DNA from: Phycisphaerales bacterium Planc_01
GTDB taxonomy: Bacteria > Planctomycetota > Phycisphaerae > Sedimentisphaerales > Anaerobacaceae
Direction: 5' to 3'
Length of the DNA stretch: 48,195 nt
NCBI GenBank assembly: GCA_001603075.1
Contig: LVBB01000134.1
Coordinates: 43,646 to 91,840 of the forward strand
This document shows positions 8,031-16,787 of the stretch, one piece after another. Within the stretch, counting starts at the first letter, position 1. Each line of letters starts with the position of its first letter. The notes beneath the pieces were generated by a model. It did not search any database. It had not been told where the DNA came from and was given only the letters and a program-made list of their open reading frames with translations. The translations under genes and the position numbers were made by a program.

Positions 8031-9632
8031 TCAATCGTAGAGCAACGGCTCCTTTCGCCAGTCCTTGTCGGCGTCGTGGCCGTATGTGATGACGCGGGGG
8101 CGTCGCTGGCGCAGGCGGACGGATTCGATGCCGAGATAGTAGTCGGTCGAGAGCGGGTTCCTTCCGACGCATTCGAGCCGCAGCGTGTACTTTCCCGGTT
8201 CCGGCCAGAAGTCCAGCAGATGGAACTCGCGCGTTGCGACGTCCTTGCTGTAAAGGTCCATGACGCCGCCGAGCTTGACGCCGTTGAGATAGGCCTGGTA
8301 GCGGCCGAAGTCGTACGACTGCGTCAGGACCAGCAGCAGCCGCTTGGGCTCTTTCTTCTCGACTTCGAAGGGGATTTCGACCCAAGCGTTCTCCGAGTTG
8401 TCGGGCTTGTACAGCAGATGGCCGTTGGGATAGAGGTCCAGGTTCTGCGCCTCGGCCGGGCCTTGCCCGTGATACTGCTCGGCCGTGAACTGTCGGGCGG
8501 CGATGATCCGGTCGAGGTTGGGCAGCGTCCGCTCGCGCGGGGCCCGCGCCGTGAATGTGGGCCGGCCCGTCTGGTACCAGAAGGCGACGCTCGAGAAGTC
8601 GTCCTCCCGCTCGTTCCAGCTATGCGATTGGTACTGGGGGTTCTCATCGGGCGACATCCAGCCGAAGTGCTCGAACGTCACCTTGATGGCCGTATTGAAG
8701 ACAATGGGGTCCGTGACGTGCCAGCGATAGGCCGAGGTGTGACCGCCTACGATGCCCCATTGGTCGAAGTATGGCACGCCGAAATAGGGCGTGCTCGTCA
8801 TCTTGAGCCCCCAGGCCGAGAGGAAGTAGTCCTCGGTTCCGGTGCCCCAGATGGACGCCTTCGCTTCGCCGTCGATGTAGATCTTCTCGTCCCCTTCGCC
8901 GAACCACGAGGGGCTACGCGTCCGCACGCTCAGGACGGTGCCGACGTAATGCCCCTTGCCCCGTGTATCGAGCACGACGTAGTCCTTGCCCTTCTCGACG
9001 GGGTACTCCTGGCGGTACTGGGCGTAGAAGTAGGGGGCGTCGCCGTCGATCTTGTCCTTCTTGATCCAGTCGATGTTGTAGTAGAGCAGGCTGATCTGCT
9101 TTTCGCTCTGGTTGACCACCTCGACGCGCGCGGACTCGCGGAAAGGCATGTGCCAGAAGCAGTTGTAGGAGTCGGCGTCCTCGACGATCACCGGCAGGCT
9201 GATGACCTCGCTGCGTCTGCCGAAGCTGTTGGCGAAGAAGTCGCCGACGGGGGCCTCGACGCCCGGCCGCTCGTCGCCGTCCCAGTAGATCCGCAGCAGC
9301 ATCTCCTGGTGGTTGGCCGAGCCGTCCTTGGCCCAGGGGTGCGGCTCGGGCCCGAGGAACGTCATCCAGATGTGCGTGATGACGCCGGGACCCTTCACAT
9401 CCATCAGGACCTTCGTCTGGCCCGGCAGGACGTTGCTATTGTCACGATTGCTGTTCGGGTCGGGCTCGCCCTGCCAGCCTCGCGGGTCCTCGCCCAGCTT
9501 GTAGGTCGAGGTGGCCCGCATGCTGCGCCCCTCATGCGGCTTGGCCAAACCGGCCAGGAAGTCCGCCCAGCCGACCGTGCACAGACCGAGAACCAACAGA
9601 ACCGCCACCGCCTTGATCCGCTCGCTCGCCAT
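8031..9632 (-). CDS. Secreted GH172 (DUF2961) family protein
   Basis: This 533-residue protein matches the DUF2961 family, now GH172, whose characterised members act on fructofuranose or arabinofuranose linkages. A signal peptide (MASERIKAVAVLLVLGLCTV) precedes the start of the mature domain. Family landmarks are GPGVITHIWMTFLGPEPHP, LLRIYWDGDERPGVEAPVGD, a DADSYNCFWHMPF segment, a LLYYNIDW strand, IDGEAKASIWGTGTEDYF and YRWHVTDPIVFNTAIKVTFEHFG. Acidic catalytic residues in GH172 sit in such EAPVGDFF and GTGTEDYF segments. A C-terminal beta domain (residues about 395-510) resembles a sugar-binding module. The start at 9632 has AGGAG upstream. Substrate cannot be told from sequence. Confidence 0.88.
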   Translation of the reverse strand: MASERIKAVAVLLVLGLCTVGWADFLAGLAKPHEGRSMRATSTYKLGEDPRGWQGEPDPNSNRDNSNVLPGQTKVLMDVKGPGVITHIWMTFLGPEPHPWAKDGSANHQEMLLRIYWDGDERPGVEAPVGDFFANSFGRRSEVISLPVIVEDADSYNCFWHMPFRESARVEVVNQSEKQISLLYYNIDWIKKDKIDGDAPYFYAQYRQEYPVEKGKDYVVLDTRGKGHYVGTVLSVRTRSPSWFGEGDEKIYIDGEAKASIWGTGTEDYFLSAWGLKMTSTPYFGVPYFDQWGIVGGHTSAYRWHVTDPIVFNTAIKVTFEHFGWMSPDENPQYQSHSWNEREDDFSSVAFWYQTGRPTFTARAPRERTLPNLDRIIAARQFTAEQYHGQGPAEAQNLDLYPNGHLLYKPDNSENAWVEIPFEVEKKEPKRLLLVLTQSYDFGRYQAYLNGVKLGGVMDLYSKDVATREFHLLDFWPEPGKYTLRLECVGRNPLSTDYYLGIESVRLRQRRPRVITYGHDADKDWRKEPLLYD

Positions 9633-9730
9633 ACCTCACGCTCCTGACTTGCCGTGACCACACCCAGGTTCATGCTGCCCACGCTGCAGTGACGATACCC
9701 GAACGGTGACCGCACCGTCAAGCCACAGCA

Positions 9731-10816
9731 TCATCTTCCTTGAGTGGCCAGTGCCTCTTGTCGCTTCTTCAGCATGTGGGAGGCGAGACGCCGGACGTCG
9801 GCAGACGGATCGTTCATCGCCCGGCTCAACACGGCGATATTCTGTTCCAGCATCTCTGTCAGGCCCGCCGTTTGTGGCGCACCAAGAAAGGCCGTAAAAG
9901 CCCCTTCGTGATACCTCTTCAAGTTGCCCTCTTCGCGTCGCACGCGCCCCATGGACTTCCTCACATAGGCCTTGGCCTGGCCCAGTGCCTTTTGCCAGTC
10001 GAATTCGACCGGAATCGGGTGCGGGACAATTAGCTCGCAGAACGGCAAGGATGCGACCAAATAACCGTCCTCTTTGCGAATAAGGAAGGGGCCGGCGAAG
10101 GACAGATTGTCCTCGCACGGAACCTCTGCGGCCTGTTTCAAGTCATGCAGACAGTCATCACACAATCGCTGCTCTCGGTAGTAGAGATGCACCCTCCCTC
10201 CAATCTGCGACAGCAGATCGGGCGTCGGGAACATCAGGCAGCCATGCTTGTCGCAATGGGCTCCATCGCCATGAGCGGTGTTCCGGCACAGCCCCAGAAT
10301 GTGCCCCAGTTCGTGTCTGAGCATATCGAGCCTGGTCTGGTCGGGCCAGGACCGCGCGTAATCGACGTTCCAGAAGACGGTGGACGGGCAGGTGAACAGG
10401 ACACGAGGTTCGCGCATCGCCCCTTTGAATGCCGTCTTGCCGTCGTAGGCAACAACGTGGAGATACGCCGGCTGCGTGGCATGGTCCGGAGCGGGACCAT
10501 TGCAGCACAGGATCGACAACGCACTCAGGGGCATGTTCTCGAACTCGGAAGCCGGAATCGGCGGATCGAGAATGACCTCGACGCCGTCCGGCTTGGCACA
10601 GTGCTCACCCAGAAACGCCTTCAATTGGTCGACGAAAAAGGGCGGCAGGTCCACGCCTTCCGTCCGGTCGATCTCCACATAAAGACGTGTATAGGGTCTG
10701 TCCTGGAGGTAAAGACGCTCGGGATGCAGGTATGGTGCGGGAATCGAGGAGGGGGAGGCGCAGCCGGAAAACGCGGCGATCGAGAGCAGGGTTACGATCT
10801 CACGGGCGATCTTCAT
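9731..10816 (-). CDS. Archaemetzincin-like lipoprotein
   Basis: This 361-residue lipoprotein has a lipobox AAFSGC (Cys19). A zinc site RHELGHILG begins near residue 167, and a cysteine cluster follows: C188-x4-C193-x-M195 and C219-x2-C222. This is the archaemetzincin (M54) layout of HExxHxxG, HC-x4-C-x-M and CxxC, but about 11 residues are inserted between the Gly and the HC pair, and the Met-to-CxxC distance is longer than the usual 17. A C-terminal stretch (ADVRRLASHMLKKRQE) looks like one HEAT-type repeat. A GTG nine bases further upstream is an alternative start; neither has a strong ribosome site. It is probably an outer-membrane or periplasmic metalloprotease, with the gene alone in its unit. 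Confidence 0.65.
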   Translation of the reverse strand: MKIAREIVTLLSIAAFSGCASPSSIPAPYLHPERLYLQDRPYTRLYVEIDRTEGVDLPPFFVDQLKAFLGEHCAKPDGVEVILDPPIPASEFENMPLSALSILCCNGPAPDHATQPAYLHVVAYDGKTAFKGAMREPRVLFTCPSTVFWNVDYARSWPDQTRLDMLRHELGHILGLCRNTAHGDGAHCDKHGCLMFPTPDLLSQIGGRVHLYYREQRLCDDCLHDLKQAAEVPCEDNLSFAGPFLIRKEDGYLVASLPFCELIVPHPIPVEFDWQKALGQAKAYVRKSMGRVRREEGNLKRYHEGAFTAFLGAPQTAGLTEMLEQNIAVLSRAMNDPSADVRRLASHMLKKRQEALATQGR

Positions 10817-10926
10817 AATAGGCACCGACTGATTCAGTCATAAGAAGCCGTTCCGCACGCTGCAGATCGCGGTATCGTCGTACGCCTCTGTACTGTTGTG
10901 AGTATGCCCAATCTCTACGCGGGCTG

Positions 10927-11259
10927 TCAAGCCATGGCGCCGCCGAGGAGGGCGCCGATGAAGAGGGGGGCGCTGATGAAACCCATCGCCGCGAAGAAAC
11001 CTCCGGCGGCCAGGACGGCGCCGATCAGGGGCATGAACGTCAACGCCGTGCCGAGGGCGAAAAAGAGCAGGGCGAGCAGGACCGCCGGCAGGAGCACGGC
11101 CCCGAGGGCGGCACCGACGCCTCCGGCCTTCTTTCCCCCGACGAAACCCGCGATCAGCGGACCGAACAACGGAAGCCAGAACAGCAGCAGCGAGATGACG
11201 AACATCCACACCACCGCGGCCCCGATACTGCCTTTCCTTCCCGCGGGTCTGCCGCTCAT
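10927..11259 (-). CDS. Small Gly/Ala-rich integral membrane protein
   Basis: This 110-residue protein has a short basic N-terminus and about four hydrophobic segments (residues about 13-40, 46-72, 73-90 and 92-108) rich in Gly, Ala and Leu. AAGGAG lies at proper spacing before the ATG at 11259. I do not recognise the family. It lies downstream of mscL on the same strand with a 180-base gap, so co-expression is possible but not shown. Confidence 0.7.
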   Translation of the reverse strand: MSGRPAGRKGSIGAAVVWMFVISLLLFWLPLFGPLIAGFVGGKKAGGVGAALGAVLLPAVLLALLFFALGTALTFMPLIGAVLAAGGFFAAMGFISAPLFIGALLGGAMA

Positions 11260-11441
11260 TCCTGTCTCCTTCCTCAGTGCTTGCGCTGCCAGACGGCCCC
11301 AGGGGCCGACGCCGTCGTGACAGGGAATGTCCTTTGGAAACGCACAACCGCGACGTTGGTCCTCTCACTCGGCGGCGACGCTCTCGCATGGTCGCCGAGA
11401 TGGAGGACGTGTCAAAGAGAGGGGCCTGTCTGGCGCCGTTC

Positions 11442-11843
11442 CTAACTCCGCTTGAGCAGGTCGCGGATTTCCGTCAGGAGAACCTCTTCTCTGGGAGGTG
11501 CCGGGGGCGCTGCCGGGGCTTGTTCCTCTTTCTTCTTCAGCGAGTTCATCGCCTTGATCGCCATGAAGATCGCGAAGGCGATGATCAGGAAATCGATAAC
11601 GGTCTGGATGAACTTGCCGTAGTTCAGCGTGACTGCTGCCGTCTCGCCCACGGCGTCCTTCAGGGTAATGGCCAGGTCGGAGAAATCGACGCCCCCGAGC
11701 AGCAGCCCGATCGGCGGCATGATCACATCGGCGACAAAGGACGACACGATCTTGCCGAAGGCGCCACCGACGATAATGCCGACGGCCATGTCCACGACAT
11801 TGCCTCTCATGGCAAACGCTTTGAATTCCTGCATCATACCCAT
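11442..11843 (-). CDS. mscL: Large-conductance mechanosensitive channel
   Basis: MscL forms a homopentameric inner-membrane pore that opens under tension during osmotic downshock. At 133 residues it has family length. Landmarks are the N-terminal helix and first pore segment ([20 protein letters not shown]), the [20 protein letters not shown] stretch, the periplasmic loop, the second segment [20 protein letters not shown] and a Pro/Ala linker before the C-terminal bundle helix ([13 protein letters not shown]). GGAG lies 8 bases upstream of the start. Two Met codons follow within four residues. Confidence 0.97.
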   Translation of the reverse strand: MGMMQEFKAFAMRGNVVDMAVGIIVGGAFGKIVSSFVADVIMPPIGLLLGGVDFSDLAITLKDAVGETAAVTLNYGKFIQTVIDFLIIAFAIFMAIKAMNSLKKKEEQAPAAPPAPPREEVLLTEIRDLLKRS

Positions 11844-12113
11844 ACTCGTGTCTCCTTACTCAGGGGTCTTGGTGTGTCCCGAATGTGCCGGCTGGTCAGA
11901 CCGTCTGGGCAGCCGCGATTCGCCATGTTGCGATCTTTCAGATGTTTGAAGGGTGTATACGTGATGGGCCCCCGTCAGGGTGCCGGACTTCGCCTCGATC
12001 CATTCTCCCACCCTTTCAATGAATGGCAGCGACCCTCCCCAATCCGACGTCCAATATGGCCCGGCTCGGGGCAACTGTCAAGCAGCATCCCTTCATGCCA
12101 TTTCGCAAGTCTA

Positions 12114-12142
12114 TTGACAGGTGGGGCCTCAATCCATCTAAT
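12114..12142 (+). promoter_or_regulatory. Promoter of the 3-dehydroquinate synthase gene
   Basis: TTGACA at 12114-12119 and TCTAAT at 12137-12142 are separated by 17 bases, a near-consensus housekeeping promoter 46 bases before the start codon. The rest of the 11844-12113 gap holds nothing I recognise. Confidence 0.75.
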
Positions 12143-12187
12143 CAGGCCAGTGAACCGCAAAATGGCTGACGTGCTGGAGTTGTGGAT

Positions 12188-13183
12188 ATGAAGAGACTTT
12201 GGGTCAATGTGAACCCGTACGAGAAGGACATCGCTATTGCGGCGTTGGAGAGCGGCGCCGAGGCGGTCGTGCTGCCGGATGGGCAAAGCGGTGCTGTTCG
12301 GCAGTTCGGCAAGATCAAGACGGTCGAGGCCGCCGGCGACCTGAAGCCCGGCGTGGACGTTGAGTTCATCGACATCAGCGGCAAGGCCGACGAGGACCGA
12401 GCCGCCGCGGTGTCCGCCAGTAAGCTCGTGGTCCTGAAGATGCTCGACTGGACGATCATTCCGATCGAGAACCTGCTGGCCCGGCGGGGCGGAAACCTGA
12501 TCGTCCAGGTCGAAAACAGCGACCAGGCCAGGCTCATGGTCGAGATCCTCGAAAAGGGCGTCGACGGCGTCCTGCTCAATACGACGAACGTCAACGAGAT
12601 CAAGAAGACCGCCCAGATCGTCCACGGGGTCAGCGAGAAGATCGGTCTGCTCGAGGCCGTTGTCACCACCGTCAAGCAGCTCGGCATGGGCGACCGGGCG
12701 TGCCTGGACACCTGCACGCAGATGACGCTGGGCGAGGGCATGCTGATCGGCAACACGGCCTCGGGCTTCTTCCTCGTGCACTCCGAGTCGATCGACAATC
12801 CCTATGTCGCCTCGCGTCCGTTCCGCGTCAACGCCGGCGCGATCCACGCCTATGCAATGGCGCCCGGCGGGAAGACCAAGTACCTGGCCGATCTGAAGAC
12901 GGGCGACGAGGTCCTGCTCGTCGATTGGCAGGGGCGCAGCCAGGTCGCGTACATGGGCCGCAACAAGATCGAACGAAGGCCCATGATGCTGATCGAGGCC
13001 GAAGCCGATGGGCAGCCCGTCAGTCTGGTCCTCCAGAACGCCGAGACGATCCGTCTGGTCGATCCGCAGGGCAAGGCCATCGCCGTCACCAGCCTCAAGC
13101 CCGGCGACAAGGTCCTCGCCCACACCACCCACGGCGGCCGCCACTTCGGCATGAAAGTCGACGAATCTCTCATCGAACGGTGA
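12188..13183 (+). CDS. 3-dehydroquinate synthase II (archaeal type)
   Basis: This 331-residue protein matches the DHQS II family. That enzyme makes 3-dehydroquinate from 2-amino-3,7-dideoxy-D-threo-hept-6-ulosonate by NAD-dependent deamination and cyclisation, replacing AroB at the head of aromatic amino acid synthesis. Seen features are the N-terminal MKRLWVNVNPYEKDIAIAAL, the family segment VLKMLDWTIIPIENLLA, the EVGLLEA-like turn (KIGLLEAVVTTV), GRACLDT-like residues (DRACLDTCTQM) and the C-terminal beta domain ending LKPGDKVLAHTTHGGRHFG. GGAG eight bases before the ATG fixes the start; a GTG six bases earlier is too close. The partner aldolase is not in the window. Confidence 0.9.
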   Translation: MKRLWVNVNPYEKDIAIAALESGAEAVVLPDGQSGAVRQFGKIKTVEAAGDLKPGVDVEFIDISGKADEDRAAAVSASKLVVLKMLDWTIIPIENLLARRGGNLIVQVENSDQARLMVEILEKGVDGVLLNTTNVNEIKKTAQIVHGVSEKIGLLEAVVTTVKQLGMGDRACLDTCTQMTLGEGMLIGNTASGFFLVHSESIDNPYVASRPFRVNAGAIHAYAMAPGGKTKYLADLKTGDEVLLVDWQGRSQVAYMGRNKIERRPMMLIEAEADGQPVSLVLQNAETIRLVDPQGKAIAVTSLKPGDKVLAHTTHGGRHFGMKVDESLIER

Positions 13184-13327
13184 TTGCTGCCACGCCTGGC
13201 GCATGTAGAAATGTCCTTCAGGCAGGAACCGCGCGAGATGGCAGCAGATTGGAGCTGCGTTGGGCTTCGGTGAGAACGCTGCGATTTGGGTCCGGGCGAC
13301 GGCACGGCTGGTGCGGCTGATGGGTTC

Positions 13328-13414
13328 CTAACACGAGAATACGATGCATCCGCTCAGTGACACCATCGCCAGGATTGCCGCCGCCAACAGCAGGATTCTC
13401 TCGATCGTCTTCAT
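13328..13414 (-). CDS. Very small lipoprotein, entericidin-like
   Basis: A 28-codon gene reads MKTIERILLLAAAILAMVSL and continues SGCIVFSC before TAG. It has a basic N-terminus, a hydrophobic core and a lipobox (SLSGC), so the mature lipopeptide would be only six residues. GGGAG sits eight bases before the ATG. Small lipoproteins of this form are common near housekeeping genes. The function is unknown. It lies divergent from the gcv operon. Confidence 0.55.
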   Translation of the reverse strand: MKTIERILLLAAAILAMVSLSGCIVFSC

Positions 13415-13564
13415 GGTTCGTGCTCCCAGGTACAGGTTTCCATCTCATGGGGCCCTTGCCCTGCATGTAAGAGGCAGTGCGCGGCAGGCGGGTAACCGGT
13501 CCCTGGGATGGGGGCAGGGGATCTCCCCGGTGCCCCTGCGGCGGGAGAATTGCGGACAAGGGGC

Positions 13565-13592
13565 TTGACGGCGGGGTGGATTGTCCTATCCT
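13565..13592 (+). promoter_or_regulatory. Probable promoter of the gcv operon
   Basis: TTGACG at 13565-13570 and TATCCT at 13587-13592 (spacer 16) lie 35 bases before the gcvT start. The 13415-13560 stretch has GC-rich hairpins but no glycine riboswitch that I can recognise. Confidence 0.5.
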
Positions 13593-13626
13593 ATGGCTTT
13601 TCACGTCCTGGAAAGGAGTCAACCAA

Positions 13627-14922
13627 GTGCAGGGAAGTATGCCTTCGGGCCAGTTCGTTTTCGAGCCAGCCGTTGCCGAGCCGTTGCCGAGTGTGCTGTA
13701 CGACGAGCATCTCAGGCGGACGAGCAAATCGCGGATGAGCCCCTTCGCGGGGTACGTGATGCCGCTGTGGTATTCGTCGATTGCCGCCGAGCACCAGGCC
13801 GTTCGTGAGGCGGCCGGGTTATTCGATTGCACCCACATGGGGGTGCTGGAGTTCTCCGGCGGCGGGGCGGCCGAGTTCCTCAACGCCGCCACCACCAATG
13901 ACGTTCAGAAGCTCGCCGTCGGGCGGGCCCAGTACAGCTACCTCCTCGACGCCGCCGGCAATATCCTCGACGACATCATCGTCTATCGCCGGGCCGAGAC
14001 GCTCTACATGGTCGTCGTCAACGCGGCCAACGAGCCGAAGGTCAAGGCCTATCTGACTGACTTGCTGGCCGGACGCGTGGTGATCGATGTCGAGCCCCAA
14101 CGGACGGGATTCCGTCCGTCCGAGCCGTGCATCTTCCGCGACATGCGGGATACGGCGAGCGGATCCGACTGCCGCGTCGATATCGCTCTGCAGGGGCCCG
14201 CGTCCATCGACGTGCTGGCGAAGCTGTCCTCGGACGGAACGATCGCCGAGAAGCTGTCGGGCCTGAAGGGGTTCGCGTTCTTCGAACAGGAGCTGTCGGG
14301 TATCGACTGCCTGATCTGCCGGACCGGGTACACGGGATCGAAGGTCGGTTTCGAGTTGTTCGTTCATCCCAACCAGGCCACCCGGCTTTGGAGCCTGATC
14401 CTGGAAGCAGGTGAGCCGCTCGGTGTGCTGCCGTGCGGACTGGGCGCCCGCGACAGCCTGCGGATCGAGGCGGGTTTGCCGCTCTACGGGCACGAACTGG
14501 ATGGCAAGTTTGGGATCTCGCCTTTCGAAGCCGGCTATGGATGGGCCGTCAAGCTCGACAAGGCGTTCTTCGTGGGCAAGACGCCGATGGCGAAGATCGC
14601 CCAGACGTACGAGATGCAGGTGGCGCGTCTGGAGTTTTCCGCGGCGAAAGGGGTTCGCCCGATCCGGCCGGATGACCCGGTCATTGACGGCTGCGGCGTC
14701 TGCGTCGGCTGGGTGCTCAGCAGCGCGACGGCCGGCGAGAAGCAGTATGCCCTCGCCTGCGTCAGCCGCAACGCGGCGACCGAAGGCAACGCCCTGGGCG
14801 TCTACTACCTGGCGCGAAGCCCCAGCCAGGTCCAGCAGGGCCGGGCCGAACGCATGGACAGAGGACAACAGGCACAGGCCGATCTGATGGGAACGGTCGT
14901 CGGCCGATTTGAGAAGTTCTGA
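13627..14922 (+). CDS. gcvT: Glycine cleavage T protein (aminomethyltransferase)
   Basis: The T protein moves the one-carbon unit from aminomethyl-lipoyl GcvH to tetrahydrofolate and releases ammonia. The 431-residue product has the family hallmarks: FAGYVMPLWYSSIAAEHQAV, LFDCTHMGVLEFSG, YSYLLDAAGNILDDIIVYR, GYTGSKVGFELFV, then GARDSLRIEAGLPLYGHEL and FVGKTPM in the C-terminal part. A GTG start at 13627 is preferred because AAGGAG lies eight bases upstream; ATG at 13639 is possible. It is the first gene of gcvT-gcvH-gcvPA-gcvPB. Length is somewhat above the usual 360-380 because of inserted loops and a C-terminal extension. Confidence 0.93.
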   Translation: MQGSMPSGQFVFEPAVAEPLPSVLYDEHLRRTSKSRMSPFAGYVMPLWYSSIAAEHQAVREAAGLFDCTHMGVLEFSGGGAAEFLNAATTNDVQKLAVGRAQYSYLLDAAGNILDDIIVYRRAETLYMVVVNAANEPKVKAYLTDLLAGRVVIDVEPQRTGFRPSEPCIFRDMRDTASGSDCRVDIALQGPASIDVLAKLSSDGTIAEKLSGLKGFAFFEQELSGIDCLICRTGYTGSKVGFELFVHPNQATRLWSLILEAGEPLGVLPCGLGARDSLRIEAGLPLYGHELDGKFGISPFEAGYGWAVKLDKAFFVGKTPMAKIAQTYEMQVARLEFSAAKGVRPIRPDDPVIDGCGVCVGWVLSSATAGEKQYALACVSRNAATEGNALGVYYLARSPSQVQQGRAERMDRGQQAQADLMGTVVGRFEKF

Positions 14923-14936
14923 CAGGAGGCAACGCA

Positions 14937-15317
14937 ATGGTCGTCGAGGGTTTGCTTTACACGAAAGACCACGAATGGGCGAAGGTCGAAGGCGACGTCG
15001 TCACGATGGGAATCACCGACTACGCCCAGGAGCAGTTGGGCGAACTCGTGTTTGTTGAGCTGCCGGATGTGGGCAAGGAAATCACGGCACGCAAGGAGAT
15101 CGCCGTGGTCGAAAGCTCCAAGGCGGCCGGCGACGTCTACAGCCCCGTCAGCGGGACCGTCACCGAGGTCAACCCCGCGTTGAGCGCGAAGCCTGAGCTG
15201 ATCAATGAAGACTGCTACAAGGGCGGCTGGATCTGCAAGCTCCAGCTCACCGACAAGAAATCACTCGACAACCTGATGGACGCCAAGAAGTACCAGGAGT
15301 ACCTCGACACCCTATAG
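14937..15317 (+). CDS. gcvH: Glycine cleavage H protein
   Basis: GcvH is the lipoylated carrier that shuttles the aminomethyl group between the P, T and L proteins. The 126-residue product carries YTKDHEWAKVEGD, GITDYAQEQLGELVFVELPDVG and the lipoyl-lysine hairpin VVESSKAAGDVYSPVSG, where the Lys of SSKA is the lipoylation site. It starts 14 bases after gcvT with AGGAGG upstream. Confidence 0.97.
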   Translation: MVVEGLLYTKDHEWAKVEGDVVTMGITDYAQEQLGELVFVELPDVGKEITARKEIAVVESSKAAGDVYSPVSGTVTEVNPALSAKPELINEDCYKGGWICKLQLTDKKSLDNLMDAKKYQEYLDTL

Positions 15318-15368
15318 GTCCAATCGGTCCTGTGGGTCCCGCGGGACTCCATCCTCGGAGCGAAGGCC

Positions 15369-16700
15369 ATGCCTTTCATACCACACACCGAACAACAGCA
15401 GCGCCAGATGCTTGCCGAGATCGGCCTGACGATGGACGGCCTGTTCGCCGACATCCCCGCCGATCTGAAGGCCAAGTCGTTCAATCTGCCGCCGGGTCTG
15501 AGCGAGATGGAGGCCCGCAGTCGTCTTGCCGAGTTGGCGGGCAAGAACTCGATCGACCTGACGCTCTTTCTGGGCGGCGGGTTCTACGATCATTTCATCC
15601 CGTCAGCCGTCTATTCGATCATCTCGCGCAGCGAATTCTATACGGCCTACACGCCGTATCAGCCCGAACTGTCGCAGGGCACGTTGCAGGCGATCTACGA
15701 GTACCAGTCCGCCATCTGCCGGCTCACCGATATGGAGGTCTCCAACGCCTCACTCTACGACGGTGGCACCGCCATGTACGAGGCGATGATGATGGCCCTG
15801 CGCATCACGGGCCGCAACAAGGTCATCATCGACGACAGCGTCAACCCGATCTACCGCGTGATGATTCACTCCTACACGCAGAACCTTCAGATCGACCTGG
15901 AGGAGACCCACTGCGCCAATGGCTTGGCCAACCGCGACGAGATCCTCGACAAGCTCGACGACCAGACTGGCGCCATCATCGTCCAGAACCCGAACTTCTT
16001 CGGCTGCATCGACGACTTCACCGATCTGGCCAAGGCGGCTCACGCCAAGGGGGCGCTGCTGCTGGTCTCGTGCTATCCGATCTCGCTGGGCATCCTCAAG
16101 ACGCCCGGCGCCATGGGCGCCGACATCGTCACGGGCGAAGGCCAGAGCCTGGGCATGCCGATGTCGTTCGGCGGTCCGTATCTCGGCTTCATGGCCGCCC
16201 GCAAGGAGCACGTGCGGAAGATGCCCGGCCGCGTCGTCGGCGAGACGACGGACCGCGAAGGCCGTCGGGCCTTCGTCCTGACGCTTCAGGCCCGCGAGCA
16301 GCACATCCGCCGCGACAAGGCGACCTCAAATATCTGCTCGAACGAGGCGCTGTGTGCTCTGACAGCATTGGTATACCTGTCGCTGCTGGGCAAGGAAGGA
16401 CTCAAAGAGACCGCCCAGCGCTGCGCCGACAAGGCCAGCTATGCCTACCAGAGGTTGACCGCTATCGCGGGCGTCGAACCCCGCTTCAAGACCCGGTGGT
16501 TCTTCAACGAATTCGTTGTAGACCTGCCTCGCGAGGCGGCCGACGTGATCGCCAAGCTGATCGAGAAGGGCTTTGCCGCCGGCTTTCCGCTGAGCCGGTA
16601 TTACGAAGGAATGGAGAACTCGATGCTGATCTGCGTGACTGAGAAGCGCACCAAGCAGGAGATCGGCATGTTGGCCGAAGCGTTGGAAAGCGTACTGTAG
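15369..16700 (+). CDS. gcvPA: Glycine dehydrogenase (decarboxylating) subunit 1
   Basis: This 443-residue protein is the N-terminal half of the split P protein, which decarboxylates glycine with pyridoxal phosphate in the GcvPB subunit. Family segments are MPFIPHTEQQQRQMLAEIG, FLGGGFYDHFIPSAV, TAYTPYQPELSQGTLQAIYE, NASLYDGGTAMYEAMMMA, GGPYLGFMA and REQHIRRDKATSNICSNEAL. It begins 51 bases after gcvH. The split into two subunits is common in many bacteria and archaea outside the Proteobacteria. Confidence 0.96.
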   Translation: MPFIPHTEQQQRQMLAEIGLTMDGLFADIPADLKAKSFNLPPGLSEMEARSRLAELAGKNSIDLTLFLGGGFYDHFIPSAVYSIISRSEFYTAYTPYQPELSQGTLQAIYEYQSAICRLTDMEVSNASLYDGGTAMYEAMMMALRITGRNKVIIDDSVNPIYRVMIHSYTQNLQIDLEETHCANGLANRDEILDKLDDQTGAIIVQNPNFFGCIDDFTDLAKAAHAKGALLLVSCYPISLGILKTPGAMGADIVTGEGQSLGMPMSFGGPYLGFMAARKEHVRKMPGRVVGETTDREGRRAFVLTLQAREQHIRRDKATSNICSNEALCALTALVYLSLLGKEGLKETAQRCADKASYAYQRLTAIAGVEPRFKTRWFFNEFVVDLPREAADVIAKLIEKGFAAGFPLSRYYEGMENSMLICVTEKRTKQEIGMLAEALESVL

Positions 16701-16718
16701 AATCAAGAATCAAACATG

Positions 16719-16787
16719 AAAGATCAAAATTGCGGACTCGCCTTCGGCGAAGGTCTTTTTGAGTTTGGGTTTCTGATTTTGATCTTT
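16719..16787. repeat. Nested inverted repeat between gcvPA and gcvPB
   Basis: Perfect 12-base arms AAAGATCAAAAT (16719-16730) and ATTTTGATCTTT (16776-16787) enclose a small hairpin CCTTC-GGC-GAAGG (16741-16753) followed by TCTTTTTG. The AT-rich DNA contrasts with the GC-rich genes around it. It may be a small mobile repeat, or an attenuator or processing site that lowers gcvPB expression. The inner hairpin with its T-run is terminator-like. Confidence 0.7.

Noticed and set aside
8076-9647. A 523-codon plus-strand frame opposite the GH172 gene.
   Set aside because: Antisense shadow; the minus strand carries the signal peptide, ribosome site and family motifs.
11975-13204. A 409-codon minus-strand frame opposite the 3-dehydroquinate synthase gene.
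   Set aside because: It is antisense to a clearly recognised enzyme and shows only the Asp/Val/Leu-rich composition typical of GC-rich shadows.
13415-13626. Glycine riboswitch upstream of gcvT.
   Set aside because: The GC-rich leader forms hairpins but I cannot find the conserved glycine aptamer segments.
15332-16642. A 436-codon frame overlapping gcvPA in another phase of the same strand.
   Set aside because: Its Arg/Gly/His-rich sequence is the out-of-phase reading of gcvPA.
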